Positions 19,982 to 30,813 of a stretch of DNA of 64,000 bases are shown here, in pieces. The stretch comes from Photobacterium malacitanum (GTDB taxonomy: Bacteria; Pseudomonadota; Gammaproteobacteria; Enterobacterales; Vibrionaceae), in NCBI RefSeq assembly GCF_900185615.1, contig NZ_FYAK01000001.1, positions 715,701 through 779,700 on the forward strand, read 5' to 3'. Each line of letters begins with the position of its first letter. Within the stretch, counting starts at the first letter, position 1. The notes beneath the pieces were generated by a model, which saw only the letters and a program-made list of their open reading frames with translations, ran no database searches and was not told where the DNA came from. The position numbers and the translations under genes were made by a program.

Positions 19982-22648
19982 TTATTCTTGCTCGGTTGAA
20001 TCACCTGATTCTGCGTCTGTTGCTGGTTGTTCTGTATTTGCAACAGCTTCACCATCAACTAATTCTGCATCGTCAATTAATTCTACTTCAGCAGGCTCAT
20101 CAATACGTTGTAGGCCAACAACTTTTTCATCTTCGGCTGTACGAATAAGCGTCACACCTTGAGTATTACGACCAACACGGCTAACTTCAGCAACACGAGT
20201 ACGAACCAGTGTGCCACCGTTGGTGATCATCATAAACTCATCGCCCTCTTCAGCTTGAACAGCACCAACTACGCTACCGTTACGCTCAGAGACTTTAATT
20301 GATACCACACCTTGCGTTGCACGGCTCTTTGCCGGGTACTCAGCAAGCTCAGTACGCTTACCGTAACCATTTTCAGTTACTGTAAGAATATCACCTTCAT
20401 TGTGTGGAACAATTAACGAAACAACTTTATCGCCTTCAGCAAGCTTGATACCACGAACACCAGCTGCTGTACGGCCCATACCACGAACACCGCCTTTCGC
20501 GTTGCCTTCAGCATCAATCACCGGGCTTTCGTAGAAACGTACTACTTTACCAAATGCCGAGAACAGCATGATATCGCAATCGCCGTCAGTTACGTCAACA
20601 CCGATCAATGAATCGCCTTCACGTAGGTTAACCGCAATGATACCGGCACTACGAGGACGACTAAAGTCAGTTAATGGTGTTTTCTTAACAGTACCATCAG
20701 CTGTTGCCATGAAGACAAACTTATCTTCACTGTATTCACCTACAGGAAGAATAGCGGTAATACGCTCATTTTCTTCAAGCGGTAGAATATTCACAATAGG
20801 CTTACCACGTGCTGTACGACTTGCTAATGGTAATTGATATACCTTCAACCAGTACATACGACCGCGGCTAGAGAAACATAGAATCGTGTCATGGGTATTA
20901 GCAACCAACAAACGTTCAATGAAGTCTTCTTCCTTCATGCGCGTTGCTGCTTTACCTTTACCGCCACGACGTTGTGCTTCGTAGTCGCTTAAAACTTGGT
21001 ACTTAACATAACCTTCGTGAGAAAGCGTAACAACAACATCTTCTTTAGTGATCAGATCTTCTAAATCGATGTCGTTACTTGCCGCAGTGATTTCAGTACG
21101 GCGCTCGTCACTAAACTGATCTTTAACTAGCTCTAATTCTTCACGGATCACTTCCATCAAACGCTCAGAGCTAGATAGAATGAACATTAGTTCAGCGATT
21201 TCATCAAGTAGCGCTTTGTATTCTTCAAGGATCTTTTCGTGCTCAAGGCCCGTTAGCTTGTGCAGACGTAGATCAAGAATCGCTTGAGCTTGTTGCTCAG
21301 TTAAATAGTATTGATTATCACGAATACCAAACTGCTCTTCTAGCCAGTCTGGACGCGCGGCATCGGTACCGGCACGCTCAAGCATTGCTGCAACGTTACC
21401 TAACTGCCAACCACGAGCAACTAAAGCTGCTTTAGCTTCTGCTGGTGTATTTGTTTGACGAATTAATTCAATAATTTCATCAATATTCGCTAGTGCAAGA
21501 GCCAAACCTTCAAGGATATGAGCACGATCACGCGCTTTGCGCAATTCGTAAATAGTACGACGCGTCACCACTTCACGGCGGTGATTAACGAAGCACTTAA
21601 TCATTTCTTTAAGGTTAAAGATCTTAGGTTGGCCATTATCAAGCGCAACCATGTTGATACCAAATGTGGTTTGTAATTGAGTTTGAGCATAAAGATTGTT
21701 TAAAACAACTTCACCAACTGCATCACGCTTACATTCGATAACAATACGCATACCGTCTTTGTCAGACTCATCGCGTAGTGCACTAATTCCTTCAACTTTC
21801 TTATCTTTAACAAGCTCGGCAATTTTTTCAATTAAGCGCGCTTTGTTAACTTGGTATGGAATCTCATGAACAATAATGGTTTCACGACCATTTTTTTCAG
21901 TTTCGATTTCAGCTTTGGCTCGCATGTAAACTTTACCGCGACCAGTATGATAAGCGTCAACGATACCTTTACGGCCATTGATCATTGCAGCTGTTGGGAA
22001 GTCAGGACCTGGAATATATTCCATTAGCTGATCAATGGTGATGTTCTCATCATTAATATAAGCTAAACAGCCATTAATCACTTCGCCAAGGTTATGAGGT
22101 GGTATATTCGTTGCCATACCAACCGCAATACCAGAAGAACCGTTCACTAATAAGTTAGGGATCTTTGTTGGTAAAACTGCTGGTATTTGCTCGGTTCCAT
22201 CATAGTTAGGAACGTAATCAACCGTTTCTTTGTCTAAGTCAGCCAATAATTCATGGGCAATTTTAGACATACGGACTTCGGTATAACGCATCGCAGCGGC
22301 AGAGTCGCCATCGATTGAACCGAAGTTACCTTGACCATCTACGAGCATGTAGCGTAATGAAAACGGTTGTGCCATACGTACAATAGTATCGTATACAGCA
22401 CTATCACCATGTGGGTGATACTTACCGATAACATCACCTACCACACGGGCAGATTTCTTATATGCTTTATTCCAGTCATTGCCTAGCACATTCATCGCGA
22501 ATAAAACGCGGCGGTGCACAGGCTTAAGGCCATCACGCACATCAGGAAGAGCACGACCAACGATAACTGACATCGCGTAGTCGAGATAAGAGCTTTTCAG
22601 CTCCTCTTCTATATTTATGGGCGTGATCTCTTTTGCAAGATCGCTCAT
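19982..22648 (-). CDS. gyrA: DNA gyrase subunit A
   Basis: An 888-residue type IIA topoisomerase subunit. The active-site Tyr is residue 122 (AMRYTEVR). The quinolone-resistance region reads [15 protein letters not shown] with Ser83 and Asp87, the susceptible form. The GyrA box QRRGGKG, needed for DNA wrapping, is present ahead of the C-terminal beta-pinwheel, and the acidic C-terminal tail ([11 protein letters not shown]) is typical. The next gene upstream runs the other way, so gyrA has its own promoter in the 22649-23000 interval. Confidence 0.98.
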   Translation of the reverse strand: MSDLAKEITPINIEEELKSSYLDYAMSVIVGRALPDVRDGLKPVHRRVLFAMNVLGNDWNKAYKKSARVVGDVIGKYHPHGDSAVYDTIVRMAQPFSLRYMLVDGQGNFGSIDGDSAAAMRYTEVRMSKIAHELLADLDKETVDYVPNYDGTEQIPAVLPTKIPNLLVNGSSGIAVGMATNIPPHNLGEVINGCLAYINDENITIDQLMEYIPGPDFPTAAMINGRKGIVDAYHTGRGKVYMRAKAEIETEKNGRETIIVHEIPYQVNKARLIEKIAELVKDKKVEGISALRDESDKDGMRIVIECKRDAVGEVVLNNLYAQTQLQTTFGINMVALDNGQPKIFNLKEMIKCFVNHRREVVTRRTIYELRKARDRAHILEGLALALANIDEIIELIRQTNTPAEAKAALVARGWQLGNVAAMLERAGTDAARPDWLEEQFGIRDNQYYLTEQQAQAILDLRLHKLTGLEHEKILEEYKALLDEIAELMFILSSSERLMEVIREELELVKDQFSDERRTEITAASNDIDLEDLITKEDVVVTLSHEGYVKYQVLSDYEAQRRGGKGKAATRMKEEDFIERLLVANTHDTILCFSSRGRMYWLKVYQLPLASRTARGKPIVNILPLEENERITAILPVGEYSEDKFVFMATADGTVKKTPLTDFSRPRSAGIIAVNLREGDSLIGVDVTDGDCDIMLFSAFGKVVRFYESPVIDAEGNAKGGVRGMGRTAAGVRGIKLAEGDKVVSLIVPHNEGDILTVTENGYGKRTELAEYPAKSRATQGVVSIKVSERNGSVVGAVQAEEGDEFMMITNGGTLVRTRVAEVSRVGRNTQGVTLIRTAEDEKVVGLQRIDEPAEVELIDDAELVDGEAVANTEQPATDAESGDSTEQE

Positions 22649-23018
22649 GGAGCCAATATCCCTCAGGTAATTTCTGTCGTATTTTTATACGTGCAAGGTG
22701 CAATAATATAGCATATTTCAGCCTAAATAGACCACCTTTCACGACTTATGTTATGAGTAATTTAGCGGAATTTAAAGAAAACAGAAACAAACATCGTCAC
22801 ATCTGTGGATTAACCGCACTCCACTGTTTATTTATTGCTCATTATACTGACCACCTACACTACTCTCTTTTAACCTACAGAGTGTGTAACCATTTGTAAA
22901 AATAAGATGTAACACAGTTTTATAGGTGGAATGGCTTAAAATTAACAAAATAAAATCAAAAATGCGACATTTGACCATTTATCTATCATCATAATTGCAC
23001 ACACTATATAAACTATTT

Positions 23019-23051
23019 GTTATTGCGCTAAAGGGCCTATTTCGCAATAAC
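23019..23051 (+). promoter_or_regulatory. Perfect dyad upstream of the small membrane protein gene
   Basis: Arms GTTATTGCG and CGCAATAAC (9 bases each, perfect) flank a 15-base loop containing AAGGGCC. The dyad lies 85 bases upstream of the 47-codon reading frame at 23136 and could be an operator or a 5' leader hairpin. Its partner is not known. The rest of 22649-23135 is AT-rich, with the gyrA promoter region expected near 22660-22760. Confidence 0.4.
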
Positions 23052-23135
23052 GAATATATTGATGTTTAAAATAACGCCAACGTTACATTAAACATTCCGA
23101 GCTTGTTAATGCATAAACTTACTGAGGATAAAGTA

Positions 23136-23279
23136 ATGGGTGCAGCTATTAACATAATTGGTCTATCAATCATTATAGGTAAATACATTTTAATGCTCAT
23201 TCTTGCTATTACTACTGTGTTTGGCGGTATGTTCACACCAGAACTGATTCCAACCACAATAAATGGTTTTAATGAGTAA
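23136..23279 (+). CDS. Probable 47-residue small membrane protein
   Basis: A short reading frame with an unusually good setting. ATG at 23136 follows GAGGATAAAGTA, so a GAGG ribosome site is well placed; the product begins MGAAINIIGLSIIIGKYI, has one long hydrophobic segment (about residues 5-33) and ends in a polar tail (PTTINGFNE). A perfect 9-base hairpin follows 11 bases after the stop. An in-frame ATG at 23109 exists without a ribosome site. I do not recognise the family. The case rests on ribosome site, composition and terminator; homologues would settle it. Confidence 0.6.
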   Translation: MGAAINIIGLSIIIGKYILMLILAITTVFGGMFTPELIPTTINGFNE

Positions 23280-23289
23280 TACTTCATTT

Positions 23290-23316
23290 CGCCAAGTAGC
23301 ATAATTGTACTTGGCG
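23290..23316 (+). terminator. Hairpin after the 47-residue ORF
   Basis: A perfect 9-base stem (CGCCAAGTA / TACTTGGCG) with a 9-base loop; the following sequence is ACCATATACTTTTGTT, a weak U-rich tail. It supports transcription of the small ORF as a separate unit ahead of ubiG. Confidence 0.6.
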
Positions 23317-23440
23317 ACCATATACTTTTGTTATTATCAATATCCTCTTCTCAATCAGCGTTTATCGCAGTTATCCTTTGCAACTAGCGCTTTATTTCGC
23401 ATAATAGTGACTATCAATTAAGGAAAATGGCCCCACAATC

Positions 23441-24151
23441 ATGACCAAATCACGCAATGTTGACCTTGCAGAAATCGAAAAATTTGAACAAATAGCCTCA
23501 CGCTGGTGGGATCTAGACGGCGAATTTAAGCCACTTCATCAAATTAATCCGTTACGCTTAAATTACATCATTGATAATGCTAATGGCTTATTTGGCAAAA
23601 AAGTACTTGATGTTGGTTGTGGTGGTGGCATTTTAGCCGAAAGTATGGCGATTGAAGGGGCTAATGTTACTGGCCTTGATATGGGCAAAGAGCCATTAAT
23701 GGTAGCAAAATTACATGCTTTAGAGACCGGCACTAAACTTGATTATGTTCAATCTACAGCAGAAGAACATGCAGAGCATCACCATCAAACTTACGATGTC
23801 GTCACATGTATGGAAATGCTAGAACATGTGCCTGATCCTGCATCAGTGATTGCTGCATGTGCCAAAATGGTAAAACCTGGCGGACATGTTTTCTTCTCAA
23901 CGTTAAATCGCAATATTAAATCGTATTTGTTTGCCATTGTTGGTGCAGAATATGTCATGAAATTAGTTCCCAAAGGAACACATGACCATCAAAAATTTAT
24001 TCGTCCATCAGAATTAATGGCGATGATTGATCATACACCACTACAAGATCGTCATATTATTGGACTTCACTACAATCCGCTCACCAACAGCTATAGTCTG
24101 GGTAATAACGTTGATGTGAATTATATCGTTCATACCATCAAGCCATTGTAG
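23441..24151 (+). CDS. ubiG: UbiG, ubiquinone biosynthesis O-methyltransferase
   Basis: A 236-residue SAM-dependent methyltransferase that performs both O-methylations of ubiquinone synthesis. Motif I is [12 protein letters not shown], and the family phrases [22 protein letters not shown] and [13 protein letters not shown] are present. The gyrA/ubiG/nrdAB neighbourhood is conserved with E. coli. A hairpin terminator follows. Confidence 0.97.
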   Translation: MTKSRNVDLAEIEKFEQIASRWWDLDGEFKPLHQINPLRLNYIIDNANGLFGKKVLDVGCGGGILAESMAIEGANVTGLDMGKEPLMVAKLHALETGTKLDYVQSTAEEHAEHHHQTYDVVTCMEMLEHVPDPASVIAACAKMVKPGGHVFFSTLNRNIKSYLFAIVGAEYVMKLVPKGTHDHQKFIRPSELMAMIDHTPLQDRHIIGLHYNPLTNSYSLGNNVDVNYIVHTIKPL

Positions 24152-24170
24152 GCAACCCAAAGCGAATATT

Positions 24171-24194
24171 AAAGGAGATGACTTTATCTCCTTT
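24171..24194 (+). terminator. Terminator of ubiG
   Basis: A 9-base perfect stem (AAAGGAGAT / ATCTCCTTT) with a 6-base loop, 19 bases after the ubiG stop; one further T follows. Between here and the nrdA control region (24195-24440) only AT-rich sequence is seen. Confidence 0.7.
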
Positions 24195-24450
24195 TAGCTA
24201 CATAGTGCTAACAAATGCAATTCTATCTAAGATTTTCAAATCAAAAAAAATCAATAAGATCAAGGGCTATTAACACTTTATTTAGTTAAAAAACCACCAT
24301 TTTCTTAGTTCAAATTCGCAGCTAAAAAGCAATAAAAATAAATTTTATTTATCTAAAAAAATAACTGAGAAAGCATTGATTTTTACTATCTATTTGATGC
24401 TATTCGCTACATCAGTGAGTTGGTACTAACTTTTTTTTTAAATCCCCATG

Positions 24451-24459
24451 TTATCCACA
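24451..24459 (+). promoter_or_regulatory. DnaA box upstream of nrdA
   Basis: TTATCCACA is an exact match to the consensus DnaA box. DnaA binding upstream of nrdAB is established in E. coli and couples ribonucleotide reductase to replication initiation; the site here lies about 190 bases upstream of the nrdA ATG. Confidence 0.7.
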
Positions 24460-24498
24460 GCCGCTCAAAAAATACCATCTTGCAAAACCACTCATTCA

Positions 24499-24570
24499 CC
24501 ACTATCTTGTAAACACTTTCGCTAAACACCCCAACATATAGTGTTTTAGCTAAATAACAGTATTTATAAT
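24499..24570 (+). promoter_or_regulatory. Candidate NrdR boxes and nrdA promoter
   Basis: Two degraded copies of the NrdR box consensus (ACACTATATATAGTGT) lie at 24499-24514 (left half CCACTAT good, right half poor) and 24529-24544 (12 of 16 match, ending ATATAGTGT). Their starts are 30 bases apart, close to three helical turns, as in known NrdR operators. A TATAAT hexamer at 24565-24570 is a good -10; the -35 would then overlap box 2, consistent with repression. The individual boxes are imperfect, so this is tentative. Confidence 0.5.
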
Positions 24571-24651
24571 AAAGATCACATTCTTTGCTAATCTAATAGA
24601 TAAAGTGCAAAAAAATATCATCTGCAAGGAAAACTGGGAAAATAACAAAAA

Positions 24652-26919
24652 ATGACTCAACAACTAACAGTTACTAAGCGCGACGGCCGTAAAGAACTTA
24701 TCGATCTCGACAAGATTCACCGTGTTATAGATTGGGCTGCTGAAGGCCTAGAAAATGTATCGGTCTCTCAAGTCGAACTAAAGTCACACATCCAGTTTTA
24801 TGACGGTATTCGTACTGATGATATTCACGAAACTATCATCAAAGCGGCAGCTGATCTTATTTCAGAAGAAACGCCTGATTACCAATATCTTGCAGCTCGA
24901 TTGGCAATTTTCCATCTTCGTAAAAAAGCCTATGGTCAATTTGAGCCGCCAACGCTATTTAAGCATGTTAAAAATTTAGTTGCTAAAGGTAAGTATGATA
25001 GCCACTTACTAGACGATTACACTGAAGAAGAATTTGCAGTGATGGATACCTTTATCGATCACTGGCGCGACATGAATTTCTCTTATGCTGCGGTTAAACA
25101 ACTTGAAGGTAAATATCTTGTTCAAAACCGTGTATCAGGTGAAATTTTTGAGAGCGCACAGTTTCTTTACTTATTAATTGCAGCAGCACTATTTAATAAG
25201 TACCCGAAAGAGACTCGTCTTGATTACATCAAACGTTTTTATGATGCGTCTTCAACATTTAAAATTTCACTACCAACACCGATCATGTCTGGTGTGCGTA
25301 CGCCTACACGTCAATTCAGCTCTTGTGTATTGATCGAATGTGACGATAGCCTTGATTCAATCAACGCCACAGCAAGCTCAATTGTACGTTATGTTTCACA
25401 ACGTGCAGGTATTGGTATCAATGCTGGCCGAATCCGTGCTTTAGGCTCTGAAATTCGTGGTGGTGAAGCCTTCCATACCGGTTGTATTCCATTCTATAAA
25501 TACTTCCAAACAGCAGTTAAATGTTGTTCTCAAGGCGGTGTTCGCGGTGGTGCAGCAACGTTATTCTACCCGATTTGGCATCGCGAAGTTGAGTCTCTAT
25601 TAGTACTTAAAAACAACCGTGGTGTAGAAGAAAACCGTGTTCGTCATATGGATTACGGTGTACAAATTAACAAATTAATGTACACCCGTTTAATCAAAGG
25701 CCAGAACATCTCATTGTTCTCTCCATCTGATGTTCCTGGACTATATGATGCCTTTTTTGCTGATCAAGTAGAATTTGAACGTCTATATAACTTGTACGAA
25801 CAAGATGAAAGCATTAAGAAACAATCGATTAAAGCGGTTGACCTATTCTCATTGCTAATGCAAGAACGCGCATCTACTGGTCGTATCTACATTCAAAACG
25901 TTGACCACTGTAATACCCACAGCCCATTTGATCCGGCTGTTGCACCGATTCGTCAATCAAACCTATGTCTTGAGATTGCACTACCAACCAAGCCATTGCG
26001 TAATGTTGAAGATGAAGATGGTGAAATAGCATTATGTACATTATCTGCATTTAACTTAGGTGCAATTGATACCTTAGATGACTTAGAAGAGCTTGCTGAG
26101 CTAACAGTGCGTGCACTTGATGCATTATTAGATTACCAAGATTACCCATTACCTGCAGCTCGCCGTTCAACCATGAACCGTCGAACATTGGGTGTTGGTG
26201 TTATCAACTTTGCTTATTACCTTGCTAAGCATGGTGTACGCTATTCTGACGGTAGTGCTAATAACCTTACTCACGAAGCTTTTGAAGCGATTCAATACTA
26301 CTTATTGAAAGCATCGGTTAATTTGGCAAAAGAACAAGGCCCATGCCCGTTATTTAACGAAACTACTTATGCTCAAGGTATTTTACCAATCGATACTTAC
26401 AAAAAAGATATCGATAATATCTGTAGTGCAAAATTGCATTACGATTGGGAAACCTTACGCGAAGAGATTAAAACTCACGGTTTGCGTAACTCAACCTTAT
26501 CTGCATTAATGCCATCAGAAACATCATCACAAATATCAAATGCGACTAATGGTATTGAGCCACCGCGTGGATACGTTTCCGTTAAGGCATCAAAAGATGG
26601 TATCCTCAAGCAAGTTGTTCCTGAGTTTGCTAAATACAAAGACAACTACGAGTTACTTTGGAATATTGGCAGCAACGATGGCTACCTACAACTTGTTGGC
26701 ATTATGCAGAAATTTATTGATCAGGCTATCTCGGCAAATACTAACTACGATCCGAGCAAGCAAGTTGGTGGCAGAGTTCCAATGAAACTGTTACTAAAAG
26801 ATCTGCTTAATGCTTATAAATTAGGTGTTAAGACACTGTACTACCATAACACTCGAGATGGCGCATCTGATAGCCAAAGCGATCTGAGTGGCGATGACTG
26901 TACTAGTTGTAAAATTTAA
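24652..26919 (+). CDS. nrdA: Class Ia ribonucleoside-diphosphate reductase, alpha subunit
   Basis: A 755-residue catalytic subunit. The N-terminal ATP cone (VTKRDGRKELIDLDKIHRV), the thiyl-radical Cys at residue 439 (NLCLEIALP), the paired redox Cys in FSSCVLIEC, and the Tyr pair of the radical path (TLYYHNTRDG) are all present. The C-terminus ends DDCTSCKI; its CxxC replaces the CESGAC spacing of the E. coli protein. It makes dNDPs with NrdB and shares a transcript with nrdB and yfaE. Confidence 0.98.
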   Translation: MTQQLTVTKRDGRKELIDLDKIHRVIDWAAEGLENVSVSQVELKSHIQFYDGIRTDDIHETIIKAAADLISEETPDYQYLAARLAIFHLRKKAYGQFEPPTLFKHVKNLVAKGKYDSHLLDDYTEEEFAVMDTFIDHWRDMNFSYAAVKQLEGKYLVQNRVSGEIFESAQFLYLLIAAALFNKYPKETRLDYIKRFYDASSTFKISLPTPIMSGVRTPTRQFSSCVLIECDDSLDSINATASSIVRYVSQRAGIGINAGRIRALGSEIRGGEAFHTGCIPFYKYFQTAVKCCSQGGVRGGAATLFYPIWHREVESLLVLKNNRGVEENRVRHMDYGVQINKLMYTRLIKGQNISLFSPSDVPGLYDAFFADQVEFERLYNLYEQDESIKKQSIKAVDLFSLLMQERASTGRIYIQNVDHCNTHSPFDPAVAPIRQSNLCLEIALPTKPLRNVEDEDGEIALCTLSAFNLGAIDTLDDLEELAELTVRALDALLDYQDYPLPAARRSTMNRRTLGVGVINFAYYLAKHGVRYSDGSANNLTHEAFEAIQYYLLKASVNLAKEQGPCPLFNETTYAQGILPIDTYKKDIDNICSAKLHYDWETLREEIKTHGLRNSTLSALMPSETSSQISNATNGIEPPRGYVSVKASKDGILKQVVPEFAKYKDNYELLWNIGSNDGYLQLVGIMQKFIDQAISANTNYDPSKQVGGRVPMKLLLKDLLNAYKLGVKTLYYHNTRDGASDSQSDLSGDDCTSCKI

Positions 26920-26927
26920 GCATTCAA

Positions 26928-26949
26928 AAGGGAGTCTTATGGCTCCCTT
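26928..26949 (+). other. Intercistronic hairpin between nrdA and nrdB
   Basis: Arms AAGGGAGTC and GGCTCCCTT pair over 9 bases (one G-U) with a TTAT loop. There is no T run, so it is more likely an RNA stability or processing element that adjusts the nrdA:nrdB ratio than a terminator. Confidence 0.5.
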
Positions 26950-26965
26950 GTGATTTGAGGATATC

Positions 26966-28099
26966 ATGGCCTATAGTACTTTTTGTCAAACTAGCAACGA
27001 CCAACTTAAAGAACCAATGTTTTTTGGTCAATCAGTCAATGTTGCTCGTTATGACCAACAAAAATTTGAAATTTTCGAAAAATTGATTGAAAAGCAATTA
27101 TCTTTCTTTTGGCGTCCAGAAGAAGTAGATGTCTCTGGTGATCGCATTGATTACAATAATTTACCAGATCATGAAAAGCATATTTTCATCAGTAATTTAA
27201 AATATCAAACTCTACTTGATTCCATTCAAGGTCGTAGTCCAAACGTAGCATTGTTGCCTATCGTTTCGCTACCAGAATTAGAAACATGGATTGAAACATG
27301 GTCGTTTTCAGAAACGATCCATTCGCGCTCTTATACGCACATTATTCGTAATATCGTTAATGACCCATCACTTATTTTCGATGATATAGTCCGTAACGAA
27401 CATATTATTAAGCGTGCTGGTGATATTTCTAAATACTATGATGATTTAATCGCAGCAACCAATGATTATCATCGTTATGGTGAAGGTCAACATTCAGCTG
27501 ATGGAATTGCTTTCACTGTTGATCTGCATGACATCAAAAAGAAACTTTACCTATGCCTAATGTCAGTCAATGCATTAGAGGCGATCCGTTTCTATGTTAG
27601 TTTTGCTTGTTCATTTGCTTTTGCTGAGCGTGAGCTAATGGAAGGCAATGCTAAAATCATCAAGCTAATTGCACGTGATGAAGCATTGCACTTAACGGGA
27701 ACTCAGCATATGTTGAACCTGTTACGTAATGGCCATGATGATCCACAAATGGCAACCATTGCAGCGGAATGTGAAGAAGAGTGCTTCAGTATTTTCAAAG
27801 CGGCAGCTGAACAAGAAAAAGAGTGGGCAGAATACCTATTCAAAGATGGCTCAATGATTGGTCTCAATAAAGAAATATTATGCCAATATGTTGAATACAT
27901 TACTAATTTACGTATGGTTGCAGTAGGTCTACGTCCTGCTTATGACGGCGCAAATCAAAATCCAATTCCATGGATCAACTCGTGGTTATCATCTGATAAT
28001 GTTCAAGTTGCTCCTCAAGAAGCAGAAATAAGTTCATATCTTGTCGGTCAAATCGACAATGATATTAGTGCTGATGATCTTGGTGATTTTGAATTGTGA
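26966..28099 (+). CDS. nrdB: Class Ia ribonucleoside-diphosphate reductase, beta subunit
   Basis: A 377-residue diiron-tyrosyl radical subunit. The radical Tyr is in [11 protein letters not shown] (about residue 123), and iron ligands are in [11 protein letters not shown] and the IKRAGD region. The C-terminal tail ([13 protein letters not shown]) is the peptide that docks on NrdA. The next gene, yfaE, starts in the 4-base GTGA overlap with its stop, as in E. coli, where the encoded ferredoxin repairs the NrdB cofactor. Confidence 0.98.
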   Translation: MAYSTFCQTSNDQLKEPMFFGQSVNVARYDQQKFEIFEKLIEKQLSFFWRPEEVDVSGDRIDYNNLPDHEKHIFISNLKYQTLLDSIQGRSPNVALLPIVSLPELETWIETWSFSETIHSRSYTHIIRNIVNDPSLIFDDIVRNEHIIKRAGDISKYYDDLIAATNDYHRYGEGQHSADGIAFTVDLHDIKKKLYLCLMSVNALEAIRFYVSFACSFAFAERELMEGNAKIIKLIARDEALHLTGTQHMLNLLRNGHDDPQMATIAAECEEECFSIFKAAAEQEKEWAEYLFKDGSMIGLNKEILCQYVEYITNLRMVAVGLRPAYDGANQNPIPWINSWLSSDNVQVAPQEAEISSYLVGQIDNDISADDLGDFEL

Positions 28100-28395
28100 G
28101 TCAACTAACCTTTACGGTTAATGGTATTAAGGTTTGTGGCAATCGCCATGAACCTTTATTAACCCAACTAGAAAAAGCAGGCATTAAGCCAGAATATCAA
28201 TGTCGTAATGGCATCTGTGGCGCGTGTCGATGTCAGCTTATCTCAGGCTCAGTTACTCAACAAGATGCTCTCGCTTTTATTGGTCCAAACGAAATCTTAA
28301 GCTGTTGTTCTATACCGCAACAAAATATTGAAGTTCATTTTGATTATCAACTTAATACTGCTCTCCCAGCAGCTAAAACTAAAGTAGCTCTTTAA
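28096..28395 (+). CDS. yfaE: YfaE, 2Fe-2S ferredoxin for NrdB cofactor maintenance
   Basis: A 99-residue plant-type ferredoxin. The cluster ligands are in [15 protein letters not shown] and the later CCSIPQ (Cys-x4-Cys-x2-Cys plus a distal Cys). Translation starts at GTG 28096 within the overlap with the nrdB stop. In E. coli YfaE supplies electrons to rebuild the diferric-tyrosyl centre of NrdB. Confidence 0.95.
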   Translation: MSQLTFTVNGIKVCGNRHEPLLTQLEKAGIKPEYQCRNGICGACRCQLISGSVTQQDALAFIGPNEILSCCSIPQQNIEVHFDYQLNTALPAAKTKVAL

Positions 28396-28437
28396 TGCTA
28401 TGTGATTATTTCAATCACGAACAACAATAAAGAGCTA
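28385..28437. terminator. Two-tier hairpin ending the nrdAB-yfaE operon
   Basis: Outer arms TAGCTCTTTA and TAAAGAGCTA (10 bases, perfect; the left arm includes the yfaE stop codon) enclose an inner perfect hairpin GTGATT / AATCAC at 28402-28418. The plus-side continuation is TTATGTTTATTTG. It lies between converging genes and probably terminates both yfaE and adiA. Confidence 0.65.
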
Positions 28438-28466
28438 TTATGTTTATTTGTCAGGACGGTCACTAA

Positions 28467-30758
28467 CTACTTCACACACATTACGTGATAAATGCCCTCT
28501 TCAACTTCAGTCCCTTCCGTTTCATGCTCAAAACCAGGAAACTCTTTATCCCAAATTTCTAAGCTATGTAAATATCCAATCTGAGGACTATTAGCATCGC
28601 CAAAATTCTCACCTGACATCAGCATCGGAATACCTGGTGGATAAGGAATAACAGCATTAGCGGCAATACGCCCTTGCAGTTTATTCGATGGCACCATTTC
28701 AACGTTGTCAGCCACAATGGCCTCAAAAGCGGCTCGAGGTGTGATCTCAGCCTTAGGTAGCGTTGAGTAAGCAGCATTTAACATTTCTGATGGCGTATGG
28801 GTCTTTAGGTAACTAAACATCTTATTACCTAAGTCTTTTAAGCCTAGATCACCATATACATGAGGATAGCTTGCGGCTAAATCAGGTAGAACTGATTTCA
28901 GAGGGGTATTATTGTCATAATGGGTTTTAAAACTGAGTAAGGTATTAACTAGCGTTGCCCACTTACCTTTGGTTATTCCCATTGAAAATAAGAACATCAC
29001 TTGGAAGTCTGTCGTTCGAGTCGGCACAATTCCAAAACGCGTAAGATATTGAGTCACTAAAGCCGCAGGGACACCAGAATCAAGTAACTTACCATCATCT
29101 CCCATTCCTGGAGCTAAGATACTGACCTTGATTGGATCAAGCATACACCAATCTTGCGGAATATCATCGAAACCATGCCATTTATCACCGGGCTTCATGA
29201 TCCAAAAATCTTGATTCGTCGCCAATAATTCAGCAGGGGCATCTTCAAACGCATATTCAATTCCGGTATCGGGATCAACAATAGACTCCGCATTCCATGG
29301 TTTAAAGAACCAATCACCATCAGCAACAAACTCACGATGTAAACGTCCCATCGCTTGGCGATAATCAACGGCTTCTTTGATGACTTCATTGGTTAACGAC
29401 TCACCACGATTACCCGCCATTTGTGACACTGCGATATCATTTGAAACACTGATTGCATATAACGGTGATGTGGTTGCATGCATCATATACGACTGATTAA
29501 AGCGTTCAAAATTAATATGATCTTTACCATTACGGACATGAATCCATGACGCTTGAGAAAGTGCATTTAATAATTTATGGGTCGAATGGGTAGCAAATAC
29601 TGTTGGTCCATCATCAGGCGCATCTTGTGGCTCACCACGCATTGCAAAGTGATCGGTGTAGATAGGATTAAAGCGAGCATAACCATACCATGCTTCATCA
29701 AAGTGAATTCGATTACTACTTTCACTTAAAATATCTTGCGCACGTTTAGCGTTATAACATAAACCATCATAGGTACAGTTTGTCACCACAGAATAAGTGG
29801 CCATGTTACCTGCTTTATCTTTGGTTAACTCGCTGCTTTCTGCTGATTTTTTCAGCCCTTCCGGTGACATTTGATCGGGATAAATCGGCCCGATAATACC
29901 GTAGCGATTACGAGTAGGAACCATATAAACAGGCAATGCCCCAGTTAACATTAACCCCTGCTCAATTGATTTATGACAATTTCGGTCACAAATAGCGAGG
30001 GTATTTTCTCTCATACAAATTTGCATGATAGTACGGTTAGCACCAGAAGTACCGGTGACTAATGAATAGGATTTATCAGCACCAAACACTTTTGCGGCGT
30101 AATCTTCACTTTCACCAAAAGCACCAGTGTGATCAAGTAATGAGCCTAAAGAGCCACGCTCGATACCCATATCTGAGCGGAAAAGTCCTTCACCGTAATA
30201 ATTATAGAAACGTTGACCTTCAGGTGTTTTTAGAAAACCGACCCCACCTTGGTGACCTGGTGCTGCCCATGAATATTCATGCACACTGTCATATTTCATC
30301 ATTGCGTTAGCAAGAGGCGGTAATAACTGCTCACGATAACGTTGCATTGCAGCAATTGCACGGCCAGCCATAAAATCAGAGGTATCTTCTAAAATCCATG
30401 CAAACTCACTCACTAATGACATTAAATGACGATCAACGGTTAAGGTCATTTTTTTACGCTCTGCGAGTAAAAAAACAGGTACACCTTGTTGGCGTTGATT
30501 CAATTTATCAATCAGAGAAAAAAACATATCATTCTCTTCTTGTTGTTGGCCCGTCATACTTGAGGTCAACATAAAGCAATCAATCGCCATATTAACGTTG
30601 AGCATTGAGTAGCAATCATCATAAGTAGATGCTTTGACGACAATAATTGATTCATCTTCAAATTGTTCAACTAATCGGTCGATAGCATTTGCAACTACTC
30701 CCGTAGCTTGAGAGTTATCAAAAATTAATACTCTCATATGTTTACCATAATTCAACAT
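28467..30758 (-). CDS. adiA: AdiA-type arginine decarboxylase (biodegradative)
   Basis: A 763-residue fold-type I PLP decarboxylase of the acid-inducible Orn/Lys/Arg class. An N-terminal wing domain precedes the catalytic core; the PLP Lys is in THSTHKLLNALSQAS (about residue 393). Long stretches read as E. coli AdiA (SWAAPGHQGGVGF, DMGIERGSLGSLLDHTGAFG, MFLFSMGITKGKW), so arginine to agmatine is the likely reaction, consuming a proton. I chose the ATG at 30758, 6 bases after AAAGGA; the ATG at 30737 (MRVLIFDNS) matches the E. coli start but has a poorer ribosome site. It follows the antiporter gene by 55 bases. Confidence 0.92.
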   Translation of the reverse strand: MLNYGKHMRVLIFDNSQATGVVANAIDRLVEQFEDESIIVVKASTYDDCYSMLNVNMAIDCFMLTSSMTGQQQEENDMFFSLIDKLNQRQQGVPVFLLAERKKMTLTVDRHLMSLVSEFAWILEDTSDFMAGRAIAAMQRYREQLLPPLANAMMKYDSVHEYSWAAPGHQGGVGFLKTPEGQRFYNYYGEGLFRSDMGIERGSLGSLLDHTGAFGESEDYAAKVFGADKSYSLVTGTSGANRTIMQICMRENTLAICDRNCHKSIEQGLMLTGALPVYMVPTRNRYGIIGPIYPDQMSPEGLKKSAESSELTKDKAGNMATYSVVTNCTYDGLCYNAKRAQDILSESSNRIHFDEAWYGYARFNPIYTDHFAMRGEPQDAPDDGPTVFATHSTHKLLNALSQASWIHVRNGKDHINFERFNQSYMMHATTSPLYAISVSNDIAVSQMAGNRGESLTNEVIKEAVDYRQAMGRLHREFVADGDWFFKPWNAESIVDPDTGIEYAFEDAPAELLATNQDFWIMKPGDKWHGFDDIPQDWCMLDPIKVSILAPGMGDDGKLLDSGVPAALVTQYLTRFGIVPTRTTDFQVMFLFSMGITKGKWATLVNTLLSFKTHYDNNTPLKSVLPDLAASYPHVYGDLGLKDLGNKMFSYLKTHTPSEMLNAAYSTLPKAEITPRAAFEAIVADNVEMVPSNKLQGRIAANAVIPYPPGIPMLMSGENFGDANSPQIGYLHSLEIWDKEFPGFEHETEGTEVEEGIYHVMCVK

Positions 30759-30813
30759 ATACAATCCTTTAATATCAGACTAGTAATTAATATTTCGCTT
30801 ACGACAATACAAC

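Noticed and set aside
22633..22899. 88-codon plus-strand frame overlapping the gyrA start
   Set aside because: Its first part is antisense to gyrA and its composition does not look like protein; there is no ribosome site.
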